From contig JAIUMU010000005.1 of assembly GCA_022565355.1 (NCBI GenBank), forward strand, positions 1 to 64,000: a stretch of DNA of 64,000 nt, written 5' to 3'. Made by a program: the position numbers and the translations under genes. The notes under the pieces are model-generated. The model did not search any database, had not been told where the DNA came from, and worked only from the letters and a program-made list of their open reading frames with translations. Shown here piece after piece: positions 36,837 through 46,172 of this stretch. The first letter of the stretch is position 1; every line of letters starts with the position of its first letter. This DNA is from Idiomarina sp. (lineage in GTDB: Bacteria; Pseudomonadota; Gammaproteobacteria; Enterobacterales; Alteromonadaceae).

Positions 36837-38257
36837 TTATTATTATTCGCCGTAAGTGTAAGCATTTGCGCATAAATTTTATCGGCGGTGGCCTTGCGTA
36901 ACCATGGCAAGGTTAATGCGCCTCCGGCGGTATATATTTTTAAGCCACAAAAACCAAGCCTGCGCTGAATGGGCCCCGATAAAAGCGTGATACGTTGCAT
37001 TTTCGCAGCTGGGGCAAAGCGCTCACTGCAGCCGAACAAGCCCTGCCGCACAGCTATCCAATTACCATCAAAATACCAACCGAGATTACGCCACCATAGC
37101 CAACGTAACAGCAGCATCACCACAAACACTATGGGTGCTGCCCACAGATCAACGAGCCAGCCGGCTGCTAAACTTGGAATCAGCCAATAGCGCGGAATAA
37201 TCCATCCGCCTACACGCTGCCATTTTGCCGTGGGCAACTTTAAATCATTACTCACCAGTACTTTGTTATGGGTATTGAGCACTGGCACAGTAAAGCGTCC
37301 TTCGGCTTTATCGCTGATGCCTCCCGCCTGCAGAATGCGCATTTGGCTGCGCCTTAGCAGCCGTGCTACTACTCCCTGGCGAAACTCTACCAATTGCAGT
37401 TTCGGCATGCGGAAGCTACGCGAGAGATGGGTAATTAACCCAGCAGTATAGGCCACGCGATCGCCTACTCTGCGTAAATGGTAACGGTAGTATTGGTTGA
37501 AATAAAACAGCACCGCAGCAAACATTAATACCATTAATGCCGCCACGCCAAAGCCGATTAATATCATTACGCCTTGCCATGCTGAGGCGTAACCTTCAAC
37601 AAAACTTTCTACCCACTCCACTACAAAAGTGCTTACAACTTGATTCGAGAACAATAAGGCCAAAAGCACACCGGCCACGATTAAGGCATTTTGAATCAAG
37701 CCAACGCGCAGAATTTCTGTATGCGGTAACTGCAATTCAAAATCAGCACTGGCATTACCGATTGCGGCCGCTTCACCCGATTCATCGGCAACGGCTTTGG
37801 TGGCTTGCAGAATATCGTATTGCAGTTGCTCAGCTAATTGCACGGGCAACCCCGCCACCTTTACTTCCGAGCCTTTACTCCCTGCACTCTGCAACTGCAA
37901 AATAGCTAAGTTAAACGGTTTAAACCAAATCGGTTTGCGAATATCTGCCTGTTGAATGCGCTCGTAATCAAGGTTCAACTCTACCCGGCTAAACACCCCT
38001 TCGCGCACCCGAATACGCTCGGGCTCAAGCGCAAAACTAAAGCGCCGATAGCGCAGCACGGTAGTGATTAAGAGTATGATGATCAGCGCCAATAATGCGT
38101 ATGGCCAATATTGCAGCATGCTGCGCAGGCCCACAAAAATAGCTACAAAGGCCGGTAGCGCGTTGTAAGCATGTTTCGCGGTGAGGCGTAGGCTACTGAG
38201 GAAAAAGAAAATGAGCGCAATAACCGGTAACCGCTGCCAGGCGATAGCTGGGCTCAT
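36824..38257 (-). CDS. PH domain-containing membrane protein (YdbT-like)
   Basis: The 477-residue protein has membrane segments near the start (about 10-30 and 50-70), in the middle (about 185-265) and near 355-385. Three bacterial PH (bPH2, formerly DUF304) domains follow them, each with an LQxxxAGG or similar core: FAILQLQSAGSKG, QMRILQAGG and CGLKIYTAGG. It pairs with the YdbS-like gene upstream with a 4-base overlap. In Bacillus, YdbS/YdbT are linked to bacteriocin and envelope stress resistance; in proteobacteria the role is unknown. The final residues RWM come from the 12-bp repeat. Confidence 0.88.
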   Translation of the reverse strand: MSPAIAWQRLPVIALIFFFLSSLRLTAKHAYNALPAFVAIFVGLRSMLQYWPYALLALIIILLITTVLRYRRFSFALEPERIRVREGVFSRVELNLDYERIQQADIRKPIWFKPFNLAILQLQSAGSKGSEVKVAGLPVQLAEQLQYDILQATKAVADESGEAAAIGNASADFELQLPHTEILRVGLIQNALIVAGVLLALLFSNQVVSTFVVEWVESFVEGYASAWQGVMILIGFGVAALMVLMFAAVLFYFNQYYRYHLRRVGDRVAYTAGLITHLSRSFRMPKLQLVEFRQGVVARLLRRSQMRILQAGGISDKAEGRFTVPVLNTHNKVLVSNDLKLPTAKWQRVGGWIIPRYWLIPSLAAGWLVDLWAAPIVFVVMLLLRWLWWRNLGWYFDGNWIAVRQGLFGCSERFAPAAKMQRITLLSGPIQRRLGFCGLKIYTAGGALTLPWLRKATADKIYAQMLTLTANNNKRWM

Positions 38258-38892
38258 AGCGTTTTATCCTCACCTTGAGTTTCGTTTGGTTGTGCGTTTG
38301 TTTCGGTGTTTGGCGTTGGCTCTTGCACCTTGCTTAGGTTTTCTTTTGGATATTCCTCTGGGTGTTCCTCTGGGGCATTTTGCGCGCTTTCTGCAGCATC
38401 GGTAATTGCCGCATCTTGCAATTCTTCTTGGCGAATTTTCGCTATCAAATTATCCCGAATTTCCTCACTTACATGGGGCGCTAAACCTGGAATCGTAAGA
38501 TCTGAACCAATCCCGCCGGCGGTATACAGTTTTAATCTTGATAAACCCAGCATACGCTCCACAGGCCCGCGTTCTATTTCAATATGCTGTAGCCGATTAT
38601 GAGTAACGGCCGTTTCGCGGTGCCAAAGTGCCCCAACCCGAAAGCTCACCACTTCAGGCTCTAGTGCGTAGCTGGTTACACGTGCGCGGGCAGGCGCCCA
38701 GAACACAAACAGAATAAACCATAAAATAAACAGCTGGGCCGCAACCGTTAACGGAATCCACTTAGGCATCTGTTCAATCCAAATCGCTCCCGCAATAGCG
38801 GCTATGAAAAACGCCCCTAAAAAGATAGTGTTACCAAAGCGAAGTTGATTTTTATAGTTAGCTTCCACTGCTTTCCAGTTAGGTGATGCCAT
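38254..38892 (-). CDS. PH domain-containing membrane protein (YdbS-like)
   Basis: The 212-residue protein has two membrane segments (about 20-38 and 47-66) and one bPH2 domain (about 75-155, core RLKLYTAGGIGSDLTIPGL). The C-terminal tail of about 45 residues is rich in Pro, Glu, Asn and Thr and likely disordered. The stop overlaps the start of the YdbT-like gene by 4 bases (ATGA type), so they form an operon and probably a complex. Confidence 0.87.
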   Translation of the reverse strand: MASPNWKAVEANYKNQLRFGNTIFLGAFFIAAIAGAIWIEQMPKWIPLTVAAQLFILWFILFVFWAPARARVTSYALEPEVVSFRVGALWHRETAVTHNRLQHIEIERGPVERMLGLSRLKLYTAGGIGSDLTIPGLAPHVSEEIRDNLIAKIRQEELQDAAITDAAESAQNAPEEHPEEYPKENLSKVQEPTPNTETNAQPNETQGEDKTL

Positions 38893-39059
38893 AATGGTTA
38901 TCCTTATTGTAATTTTGTGAGTATATTATCATAAGCACGGTAAAGAGCATTTAAAGTGGTTCTTTAAGCTTTCAATTGCATACGCGTTTCTGTGCTAATG
39001 AGTTTCATCATTAGCGCGGTAGTTAGTACGTAAACAAGCAGCGCAAGGATAAGCCACGT

Positions 39060-39968
39060 ATGAGCAAACCAATGTTGCACCAAAAATTGGCCTCGTTTCT
39101 ATTCATGAGCAGCATACTGTTGAGCTTAACTATGCCTGCTAAAACTTACGCGGCAAATGAAATTTCAACACTCAATTGGGTAATTAACACTGCGCCACCA
39201 TTTCACATCGTTAATGGTACCCATGCTGGTAAGGGCATCTGCGATGCACTAATGGATATCGTAGATGAACAATTACCCGAATTAGCGAGCAGCCGTGTAG
39301 TGTTGCCACAAACACGCATTCGGCAGCAGTTTGAACGTGAAGTAGACCAATGCTTTCCTTGCATGATTTACAGCCCAACACCAAGCGATACCGTGCAAAC
39401 TGAACCTACGCATTTTTATTATCCACATGGCGTTATCACCACCAAAAAAAAGGCACTAATCATGCAAGAGCGCCACGGCAATCCAGTGCGCTTAGCAAGC
39501 TTAATTACCGATCGCGAGTTTCGCTTCGGCTACCCCGATGGGCGGCATTACCCTGCGGTGCAAAGTATTGTAGATCAAGCCGTGCAAAGTGATGTTACCC
39601 GGGTGGCCCACACGGGTGAAAATGCAACGGTCGCTATTTTGTCTATGATTAAAGCAGAGCGTATTGATTACACCATCGATTATCAAATTCTGCATAACTT
39701 CGATATTGCCGAAAACGAAGCTACTGATTTAGCATTCTTAGAGATTGCCGAAACTCAAGGAGAGCATGTTTTAGGCGCAATAGGCTGTACCAATACGGAA
39801 TGGGGTAGAGCCGTGGTAAAAGAAATAAACCGGATAATGCCGAAAGTTCAGCAACACCCTGAGTTTTTAAATGTACTGGATCTCTGGTTTAATGATAATC
39901 CTGAATCTGAGCCATATCGTGAGTTATTGCGTAAGCGAGTATGGTATGCAACTGGTGTAAACCAGTGA
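39060..39968 (+). CDS. Periplasmic solute-binding-like protein
   Basis: The 302-residue protein has a signal peptide (about 1-31, ending TYA). The mature part resembles the extracellular solute-binding family 3 fold in its TIGR02285-like form, with NWVINTAPPFHIVNG at the start and GKGICDALMD. No permease or ATPase is nearby, so it may be an orphan sensor or binding protein. An AGGAT sequence lies about 10 bases before the ATG. It ends 22 bases before the peroxiredoxin gene, so the two may be cotranscribed. Confidence 0.75.
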   Translation: MSKPMLHQKLASFLFMSSILLSLTMPAKTYAANEISTLNWVINTAPPFHIVNGTHAGKGICDALMDIVDEQLPELASSRVVLPQTRIRQQFEREVDQCFPCMIYSPTPSDTVQTEPTHFYYPHGVITTKKKALIMQERHGNPVRLASLITDREFRFGYPDGRHYPAVQSIVDQAVQSDVTRVAHTGENATVAILSMIKAERIDYTIDYQILHNFDIAENEATDLAFLEIAETQGEHVLGAIGCTNTEWGRAVVKEINRIMPKVQQHPEFLNVLDLWFNDNPESEPYRELLRKRVWYATGVNQ

Positions 39969-39990
39969 TCTTTAACCAAATGAGGCTTTC

Positions 39991-40467
39991 ATGATAAACG
40001 AAAATGAGAAAATTCCAGCTGGCGCATTAAGCACTAAAGGCACGATCGGCACTGAACAATTTGATCCCGCTGAGAAATTTGCGAAAGGCACTCACGTGCT
40101 ATTTGCTGTTCCTGGTGCATTCACCCCTACCTGCTCTGAACAGCACTTACCGGGCTATGTTGAACATGCCGATAAATTTGCAGCAAAAGGCGTAAACGGC
40201 CTGTATTGCTTAGCCACCAACGATGCTTTTGTAATGCAAGCTTGGGCGAACTCACTGAATGTAAATAACAAAGTAACCATGTTATCGGATGGTGATGGTG
40301 GTTGGAGCGAAAAGCTTGGCCTAACCATGGACACGGGTGCATTTGGCGGTGTTCGCACACAACGCTTTGCCATGATTATTCGTGATGGCGTGGTAACGAA
40401 TTTATTTGTTGAAGGCCCACAGGCTTTTGAAGTAAGCGCTGCCGAGCACGTACTTAAGCATTTATAA
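39991..40467 (+). CDS. Peroxiredoxin (Prx5-type)
   Basis: The 158-residue thiol peroxidase reduces hydrogen peroxide and organic hydroperoxides. The peroxidatic Cys is in VPGAFTPTCSEQHLPG (about residue 49), with the conserved Pro/Thr and a downstream Arg in VRTQRFAMI. Prx5-type enzymes usually depend on glutathione or thioredoxin. TGAGG precedes the ATG and a terminator follows. Confidence 0.94.
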   Translation: MINENEKIPAGALSTKGTIGTEQFDPAEKFAKGTHVLFAVPGAFTPTCSEQHLPGYVEHADKFAAKGVNGLYCLATNDAFVMQAWANSLNVNNKVTMLSDGDGGWSEKLGLTMDTGAFGGVRTQRFAMIIRDGVVTNLFVEGPQAFEVSAAEHVLKHL

Positions 40468-40480
40468 TTGCTAGTTCTAA

Positions 40481-40521
40481 AACCCCGAGCTGCAGTAATG
40501 TTGCTCGGGGTTTTATTTTTT
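40481..40521. terminator. Bidirectional terminator between peroxiredoxin and recD
   Basis: AACCCCGAGC (40481-40490) pairs with GCTCGGGGTT (40503-40512) around a 12-base loop and is followed on the plus strand by TTTTATTTTTTT. The minus strand also has TTTTAG after the stem. It serves the convergent peroxiredoxin and recD genes. Confidence 0.9.
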
Positions 40522-40534
40522 TCGCAGTACCATT

Positions 40535-42457
40535 TTACAAACCGCTACTGCGCACCACACGCTGCTGCACTGCGGCCTCAAAAATCGCTTGCTTAGGCGT
40601 AACTAAAGTAAAGTGTTCACTGGCGCGAGTAATGCCTGTATACACCAACTCTCGGGTAAGCAACGGATTAAACTCATCGGGCAGGGCCATTACCGTGTGT
40701 TTAAATTCTGAGCCTTGCGATTTATGTACCGTAAGTGCAAACACCGTTTCTACATCGCTGAGCCGGCTAGGTAATACCCACCGCACGCCGCCGTCGGCTT
40801 GCTCAAACACCACGCGCAGTTTTCCTGTATGTGGATCAAGTAACGTAATGCCGATATCACCGTTCATCAGATTTAAGGTGTAGTTATTTCGCTGCACCAA
40901 TACGGGTCTGCCTACATACCAACCTTTACTGCGCTCTATAAGACCTGCGCGTTGCAGCCATTCTGCGATGTGCTGATTTAAACCCGCCACGCCCCAATTG
41001 CCTTTGCGCAATGCCACCAGCAGCTGAAAGCTCCGATGTACTTGCAACACCTGCTTAGCCCATTGATCACGGGCGCTTAATGCCGATTCTTCGACAATAA
41101 CCGCATCACTCTGCTTGGCCAGCTGTAAATACGCTCGGTACCCTTCCACAATTAGCTGCTTTAGTTCACTGCTGTTGTTGTTTGCTGTAATCAGCAAATC
41201 AATATCAGCAAATCGCTCGAAGAGCGCTAAGGTTTCACTTGCCCCGGCATTTACCGCGCGGGCCAAACTACCAATTCCTGAACGTTCACCGAAACGATGG
41301 CTTTTGCGCAGCATTACCGTGGCTTGATTATAAATACTCGGGCTCAGCGCAACGTTGTTGTTGCTGGCACCGTAATCTTGTAACTGCGCAGGCGCATATG
41401 GCGCCAGCATGGCTAATGTTTCGGGCAGATAATTGCCAAGTTCCGCATTTCTGCACAAATCACCCAGCACAGAGCCAGCTTCCACAGAGGCCAGCTGGTC
41501 TTTATCGCCAAGCAAAATAAGCTTGGCGTTCGCCGGTAACGCCGCCATTAAGCTGGCCATCATTTCTACATCCACCATCGAGGCTTCATCTACCACTACT
41601 ACATCCGCGGCTAGCGGCCGATGGCTGTTATGCTTAAATGACCGCCGAAATGGTTTGGCGCCAAGCAACTTGTGCAAGGTTACTACTTCTGTAGGAATCC
41701 CCGGTTGCATTGCCTCTGGTAAACGGTTAATTGCGCCCGCAATAGATTCGGTAAGCCGCGCTGCAGCCTTACCGGTGGGTGCGGCTAAGCGTATCCGTAA
41801 ATCACTACCGCCACTCTGCAGCAAAATTGCCAACAATCGCACTACGGTAGTGGTTTTGCCGGTACCAGGCCCGCCAGTGATAATAGTGAACTGACGCTGC
41901 ACAGCCATAGCGCAGGCTAAACTTTGCCAATGAATATCATGCTGGTTTTCTTCTAGTTCAGCCGCGAATACCCGCTGCAGTAACTCACCCAGTTGTGCGC
42001 TGGGCACCTGCTTGGTAATACGCTTGGCAATCGCTTGCGCTACCTGTTGCTCAGCTTTCCATAGCCGTGCCAGGTATAAGCGGTTTGCGCACCATACCAA
42101 TGGTTTTTGCACAGATAATTCACCTGCTTCACGGCGCTCTACCCAATCACTTACTGCAAGTGCGCTATGCACATTCTCAATGTTTAACAGATCCCGAATT
42201 GCACGCGCAGATTCGATATCAATTCCGAGTTGATTCGTAGGCTCTGCGCATACCTCATTAAGCCGCAAGCAACTGTGGCCGCGGCCGTACTGGTGGCTTA
42301 CCAGTGCACACAACAACGCTAATAGCGGCGCATGCTCACTTTGCTCTGGAGAGAGTTTTTGCAGCACTGCGGGCAACTCAACATCAATCGGCCGAAGCTC
42401 ACGAGCAACTACTTTTTCGTTCAACCAGCTTTGTACGGTTGCTAAACTATTGTTCAT
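40535..42457 (-). CDS. recD: Exodeoxyribonuclease V alpha subunit RecD
   Basis: RecD is the fast 5'-3' motor of RecBCD. I chose ATG 42457 (640 residues, MNNSLATVQSWL), preceded by GGGG and overlapping the recB end by 11 bases; the longer ORF start lies inside recB. Walker A is GGPGTGKT (195-202), Walker B/DE is VVVDEASMVD, and motif VI lies in ALTVHKSQGSEF and YTGITRA. It is the last gene of recC-recB-recD. Confidence 0.97.
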   Translation of the reverse strand: MNNSLATVQSWLNEKVVARELRPIDVELPAVLQKLSPEQSEHAPLLALLCALVSHQYGRGHSCLRLNEVCAEPTNQLGIDIESARAIRDLLNIENVHSALAVSDWVERREAGELSVQKPLVWCANRLYLARLWKAEQQVAQAIAKRITKQVPSAQLGELLQRVFAAELEENQHDIHWQSLACAMAVQRQFTIITGGPGTGKTTTVVRLLAILLQSGGSDLRIRLAAPTGKAAARLTESIAGAINRLPEAMQPGIPTEVVTLHKLLGAKPFRRSFKHNSHRPLAADVVVVDEASMVDVEMMASLMAALPANAKLILLGDKDQLASVEAGSVLGDLCRNAELGNYLPETLAMLAPYAPAQLQDYGASNNNVALSPSIYNQATVMLRKSHRFGERSGIGSLARAVNAGASETLALFERFADIDLLITANNNSSELKQLIVEGYRAYLQLAKQSDAVIVEESALSARDQWAKQVLQVHRSFQLLVALRKGNWGVAGLNQHIAEWLQRAGLIERSKGWYVGRPVLVQRNNYTLNLMNGDIGITLLDPHTGKLRVVFEQADGGVRWVLPSRLSDVETVFALTVHKSQGSEFKHTVMALPDEFNPLLTRELVYTGITRASEHFTLVTPKQAIFEAAVQQRVVRSSGL

Positions 42458-45400
42458 TTTTAGCCCCCTGTAACCCTGATGGAGTTGGCGTTTGCCGAGC
42501 ATCGTTATCAGCAAACAGCGCATCTAGTTCGAGTAGTAGCTCAATCGGTGGCTGCACAATGCATTGCCCTTGTTGCGGGGCGCGAATAAACCAGTACATG
42601 GCACCACCTAAATACTCACTCATGCGGGTGCGATAATCGGGTATACGTGCGCTCAATAAACGATGCAGAGCGAATAAATACAAACTAGCCTGCACATCGT
42701 AGCGCTTTTCCAACATTGCTTTTTGCATTGCCGAAGCACTATATGCATTTTCATCCGCGCCTAACCAGTTTGATTTGTAATCACATACCCAATATCGGCC
42801 TTCGCTATCCACATAGGTTAAATCAATGAAGCCTTTCAGCATGCCGTTGAGTGTTTCATCAAGTAGCTCAGGGCGAGCAACGCCAGGCCATACATGGCGG
42901 CGAATTACCGCATCCAAATCGCCAGCCCGCACGGTGTGCACCGCTAGCCAAAATTCCATCTCCGAAACCGCTTTCGGTAGTTCTGCCAAGCATTGCGCGC
43001 TAGTGCTCAATTGCACCGTAGCCATTTCTTGCAGCCAGCCGTGAACTACATCCAAGTGCTCCTGCCATCCCCGCAGAGTTAACCTACGTTCCAGCCATTG
43101 CTTGGTTTCAGCGCTGGCGGTTTCCGCGAAGCGCGTTTCACAGGCGTACTCAAGTAACGAATGTAAAAATGTACCGGCCGCGGCACCGCGCGCGAAGGCA
43201 TGAATACCAGTAAGTGGCTGGGTAGCTATCGCCTCGCTCGGCAACTCATCATCATCCTGATACTGTTCATGCACCGCTGTATCCGGTGCTTCGCCACCTA
43301 CCGTGGCACCTATGCGCAGTGCTGAATAACTCGCAATCCACCAATGCTCACGCAATACCTTCGCCGCTAACCGTTCTGCTTGCTGTGGTACAAATTCATC
43401 ATCGTTACCGCTAAAGTGCGCAAGCGTGGGCCGCGCTTCCGCATGCCACGGCAACTCCGCTAATGCGGTTTTTAAATCAGCCGCCAAGGGTTTCTCGGGT
43501 AACCCGAGTAAAGCACCTAAGCCGCTGCGATCAATTTTACTGTATTTTGCTGTGCCTTCTTTATATGCGGCAATCCCTAACCAACACGCATAAACAGGCC
43601 GCGTTAAGGCAACATATAGCAAACGAATATCTTCTTGCAGCCGCTCATTATCGGCGCGCGCCAACGCTTCATCATCGGGCTCGAGCTCAACCACCATGCG
43701 CCCATCCGCTTGAAAACGAACGGGCTGGCCTTTTTTCTCTGCGCGGAAGCTGCAAACAAAGGGTAAGAACACCAAGCTGTATTGCAGCCCTTTCGATTTA
43801 TGGATAGTAACTACCTTGATACGTTCCGCATCACTTTCTAACCGCTGCACCAATTCTTCATTTTTATTGGCTTCAGAAAGTTGCTGAGCGAACCAACGCA
43901 ATAACCCTGTTTCACCATCACGGTGGGCACTCTCTTGCTGCAGCAGCTCGGCTAAATGCAATATGTTAGTAAGTGTTCGCTCACCCTCATCGCTTTGTAG
44001 CCAATGCTGTGGCAATTCGAAGAAGTGTAGCCAGGCGCGCAGCATGGGCAACACCCCTTGGTAACGCCAAATATCGCGGAATTCGCGCACCCGATCGGTA
44101 ACCTGCTCCCAATCTTGTTCATTCTCCAACCATTCAGCCAAGCCCAGATCGCTTTGCCCGGATAGCCTCAACATCAACGCCGCGCGTAAACGCGTTTCGT
44201 TATCGGGTGCATACACCGCTTGTAGCCAGCTCAACATGGTAGTGGCTTCTTCTGTGGCAAAAATCGAATCTTTATCCGACATATACACCGAGCGCAAACC
44301 ACGCGCACTAAGCTGTTGCCGCACCATCGCAGCTTCATTGCGATCGCGAACCAGAATCGCAATATCTGCAGGAGTAATCGGCTGTAACGAAGATGCGCCC
44401 GCATCCGCAAACCCAGCAGCACCGGAATTACTCGCATTCAGCAACCCAGCGATACGATCCGCGCATGCCTCGGCCATTTGCTGTTGATAAGCTCCCTTGC
44501 TGAGCTCGCTCGCCGCTTCATCAACCAGCCAGTAATTTACTGCAGGTGTTGCGTGCTGCTGTTCCAGCAAACTTCCGGCGCGGCCAGCTGCGGTTACCGG
44601 CAAAAAGGGCAGTGGATTATGTTGCCCATGGGCAAACCCAAATGCCCCTTGCGGCTGCTGCTCAGCTCGGCTAAACAACGCATTTACACCCTCTACCAAG
44701 GCTTCGGTAGAACGAAAATTCTTCGGCAAATTGTAATGATGCCCTGTGGTTAATTCGCGCGCTTGTAAGTAGGTATGTAAATCAGCGCCGCGAAAGCTAT
44801 AAATTGCCTGCTTCGGATCGCCAACCAGCACCAACCCATACGCGTTCGTTTGCACATCCGGATACACTTGCCGAAAAATGCCAAACTGGATTGGATCGGT
44901 ATCTTGAAATTCATCCACCATCGCCATGGGAAACTGCGCGCGAATACGGGCGGCTAATACGCTACCGCCATCGCTATGCAGTGCTGCATGCAAGCGCGTA
45001 AGGAGATCATCAAAACCTAGCTCTGCGCGTTGCACTTTGCGTGCCGTAAACTCAGCTGCGAACCATTCCGCTGCATGGCTTAATACCGCCAAGTGCACCT
45101 GTGGGCGCTGTTGGATTAACTCGAGGAGTTCGGCAAATAAGGTAAATAACGGATGTTCAGGCGGCGTTTTGCCTTTTTTGGTGCGCGCCAGTAGTTTTTC
45201 TGCAGAAAATTTCTCAATAATCTCTTGGCTACTTTTTGCCAGCGGCTCAAACAGTTCAGGATGTTGCTGCCACAACAGTAATAATGGGCGCTCTGTTGCG
45301 AACCATTTATCAGCTTTATAGCTATTTTTATTCAGCAGCTCAGCCTCGATAGCTGCATCAATAGCCGCCACGGCGCTACCATGGCTTTCGTCGCTATGCT

Positions 45401-46172
45401 TTTCTACCGCATCTACATCCACGGAACCCATATTAAGCGCACTGGTAATTTGCGCACTTTTACTATCCACGCGCTGCAGCCATTGCGCTAAAATATGCGC
45501 AACTTGCCCAGGTTCTTGGCCCTTTGGCAGCTCATTTCCCGCCGCCTGAAACTGTAAACTGCCGCCTTCAGCCCGCAACCATGGTTGCACGCTGCGATAT
45601 AAGGCTTCCGGGCTGCTCGCGATGCTGCCAAGCTCGGCAAGCATGCGGCTATCGGTAAGGGGATACAGAAAATAACGCCAGTAATCGCGGGCAATTTGCA
45701 GGCTTAGCTCACGTAAATCATGATTCATTGTTTGTGCAAAAGCAGTGCCTGCATCAAAAGCATGTTCACTCAGCATGCGCTGACACCAGCCATGAATGGT
45801 AAAAATGGCCGCTTCGTCCATCCATTCTGCCGCCAATTGCAATTGTGCCGCGCAGCGTTGATGCATGTGCGGTGGATAATCCGCAACGATTTCGGCAAGC
45901 ACCGCATCGGCCGCTAACTCACCACGAAAAACTTGCGCTGCATCTACTAAGCGTTGACGAATACGATCACGCAACTCTTCGGTAGCGGCCTTCGTAAAAG
46001 TAACCACCAGAATTTGTGGCGGTAGCATCGCCAAGCCTTGCGCTGGCTGGGTGTGTTGCTCGCCATGCCCAAGCACTAAGCGCACGTATAATGCCGCTAG
46101 AGTGTAAGTTTTGCCGGTGCCTGCACTCGCTTCAATAAGCCGCATGCCTTGCAGTGGAAAATCGCGAATCAT
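42447..46172 (-). CDS. recB: Exodeoxyribonuclease V beta subunit RecB
   Basis: The 1241-residue UvrD-like 3'-5' helicase and nuclease has Walker A ASAGTGKT (15-22), motif II in VDEFQDTDPIQ, the GDPKQAIYSFRGAD motif, VVTIHKSKGLQY and LYVALTRP. The C-terminal RecB nuclease site shows Asp and DYK (1131-1133). It degrades double-strand ends and loads RecA after Chi. Its start overlaps the recC stop by 4 bases. Confidence 0.98.
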   Translation of the reverse strand: MIRDFPLQGMRLIEASAGTGKTYTLAALYVRLVLGHGEQHTQPAQGLAMLPPQILVVTFTKAATEELRDRIRQRLVDAAQVFRGELAADAVLAEIVADYPPHMHQRCAAQLQLAAEWMDEAAIFTIHGWCQRMLSEHAFDAGTAFAQTMNHDLRELSLQIARDYWRYFLYPLTDSRMLAELGSIASSPEALYRSVQPWLRAEGGSLQFQAAGNELPKGQEPGQVAHILAQWLQRVDSKSAQITSALNMGSVDVDAVEKHSDESHGSAVAAIDAAIEAELLNKNSYKADKWFATERPLLLLWQQHPELFEPLAKSSQEIIEKFSAEKLLARTKKGKTPPEHPLFTLFAELLELIQQRPQVHLAVLSHAAEWFAAEFTARKVQRAELGFDDLLTRLHAALHSDGGSVLAARIRAQFPMAMVDEFQDTDPIQFGIFRQVYPDVQTNAYGLVLVGDPKQAIYSFRGADLHTYLQARELTTGHHYNLPKNFRSTEALVEGVNALFSRAEQQPQGAFGFAHGQHNPLPFLPVTAAGRAGSLLEQQHATPAVNYWLVDEAASELSKGAYQQQMAEACADRIAGLLNASNSGAAGFADAGASSLQPITPADIAILVRDRNEAAMVRQQLSARGLRSVYMSDKDSIFATEEATTMLSWLQAVYAPDNETRLRAALMLRLSGQSDLGLAEWLENEQDWEQVTDRVREFRDIWRYQGVLPMLRAWLHFFELPQHWLQSDEGERTLTNILHLAELLQQESAHRDGETGLLRWFAQQLSEANKNEELVQRLESDAERIKVVTIHKSKGLQYSLVFLPFVCSFRAEKKGQPVRFQADGRMVVELEPDDEALARADNERLQEDIRLLYVALTRPVYACWLGIAAYKEGTAKYSKIDRSGLGALLGLPEKPLAADLKTALAELPWHAEARPTLAHFSGNDDEFVPQQAERLAAKVLREHWWIASYSALRIGATVGGEAPDTAVHEQYQDDDELPSEAIATQPLTGIHAFARGAAAGTFLHSLLEYACETRFAETASAETKQWLERRLTLRGWQEHLDVVHGWLQEMATVQLSTSAQCLAELPKAVSEMEFWLAVHTVRAGDLDAVIRRHVWPGVARPELLDETLNGMLKGFIDLTYVDSEGRYWVCDYKSNWLGADENAYSASAMQKAMLEKRYDVQASLYLFALHRLLSARIPDYRTRMSEYLGGAMYWFIRAPQQGQCIVQPPIELLLELDALFADNDARQTPTPSGLQGAKNEQ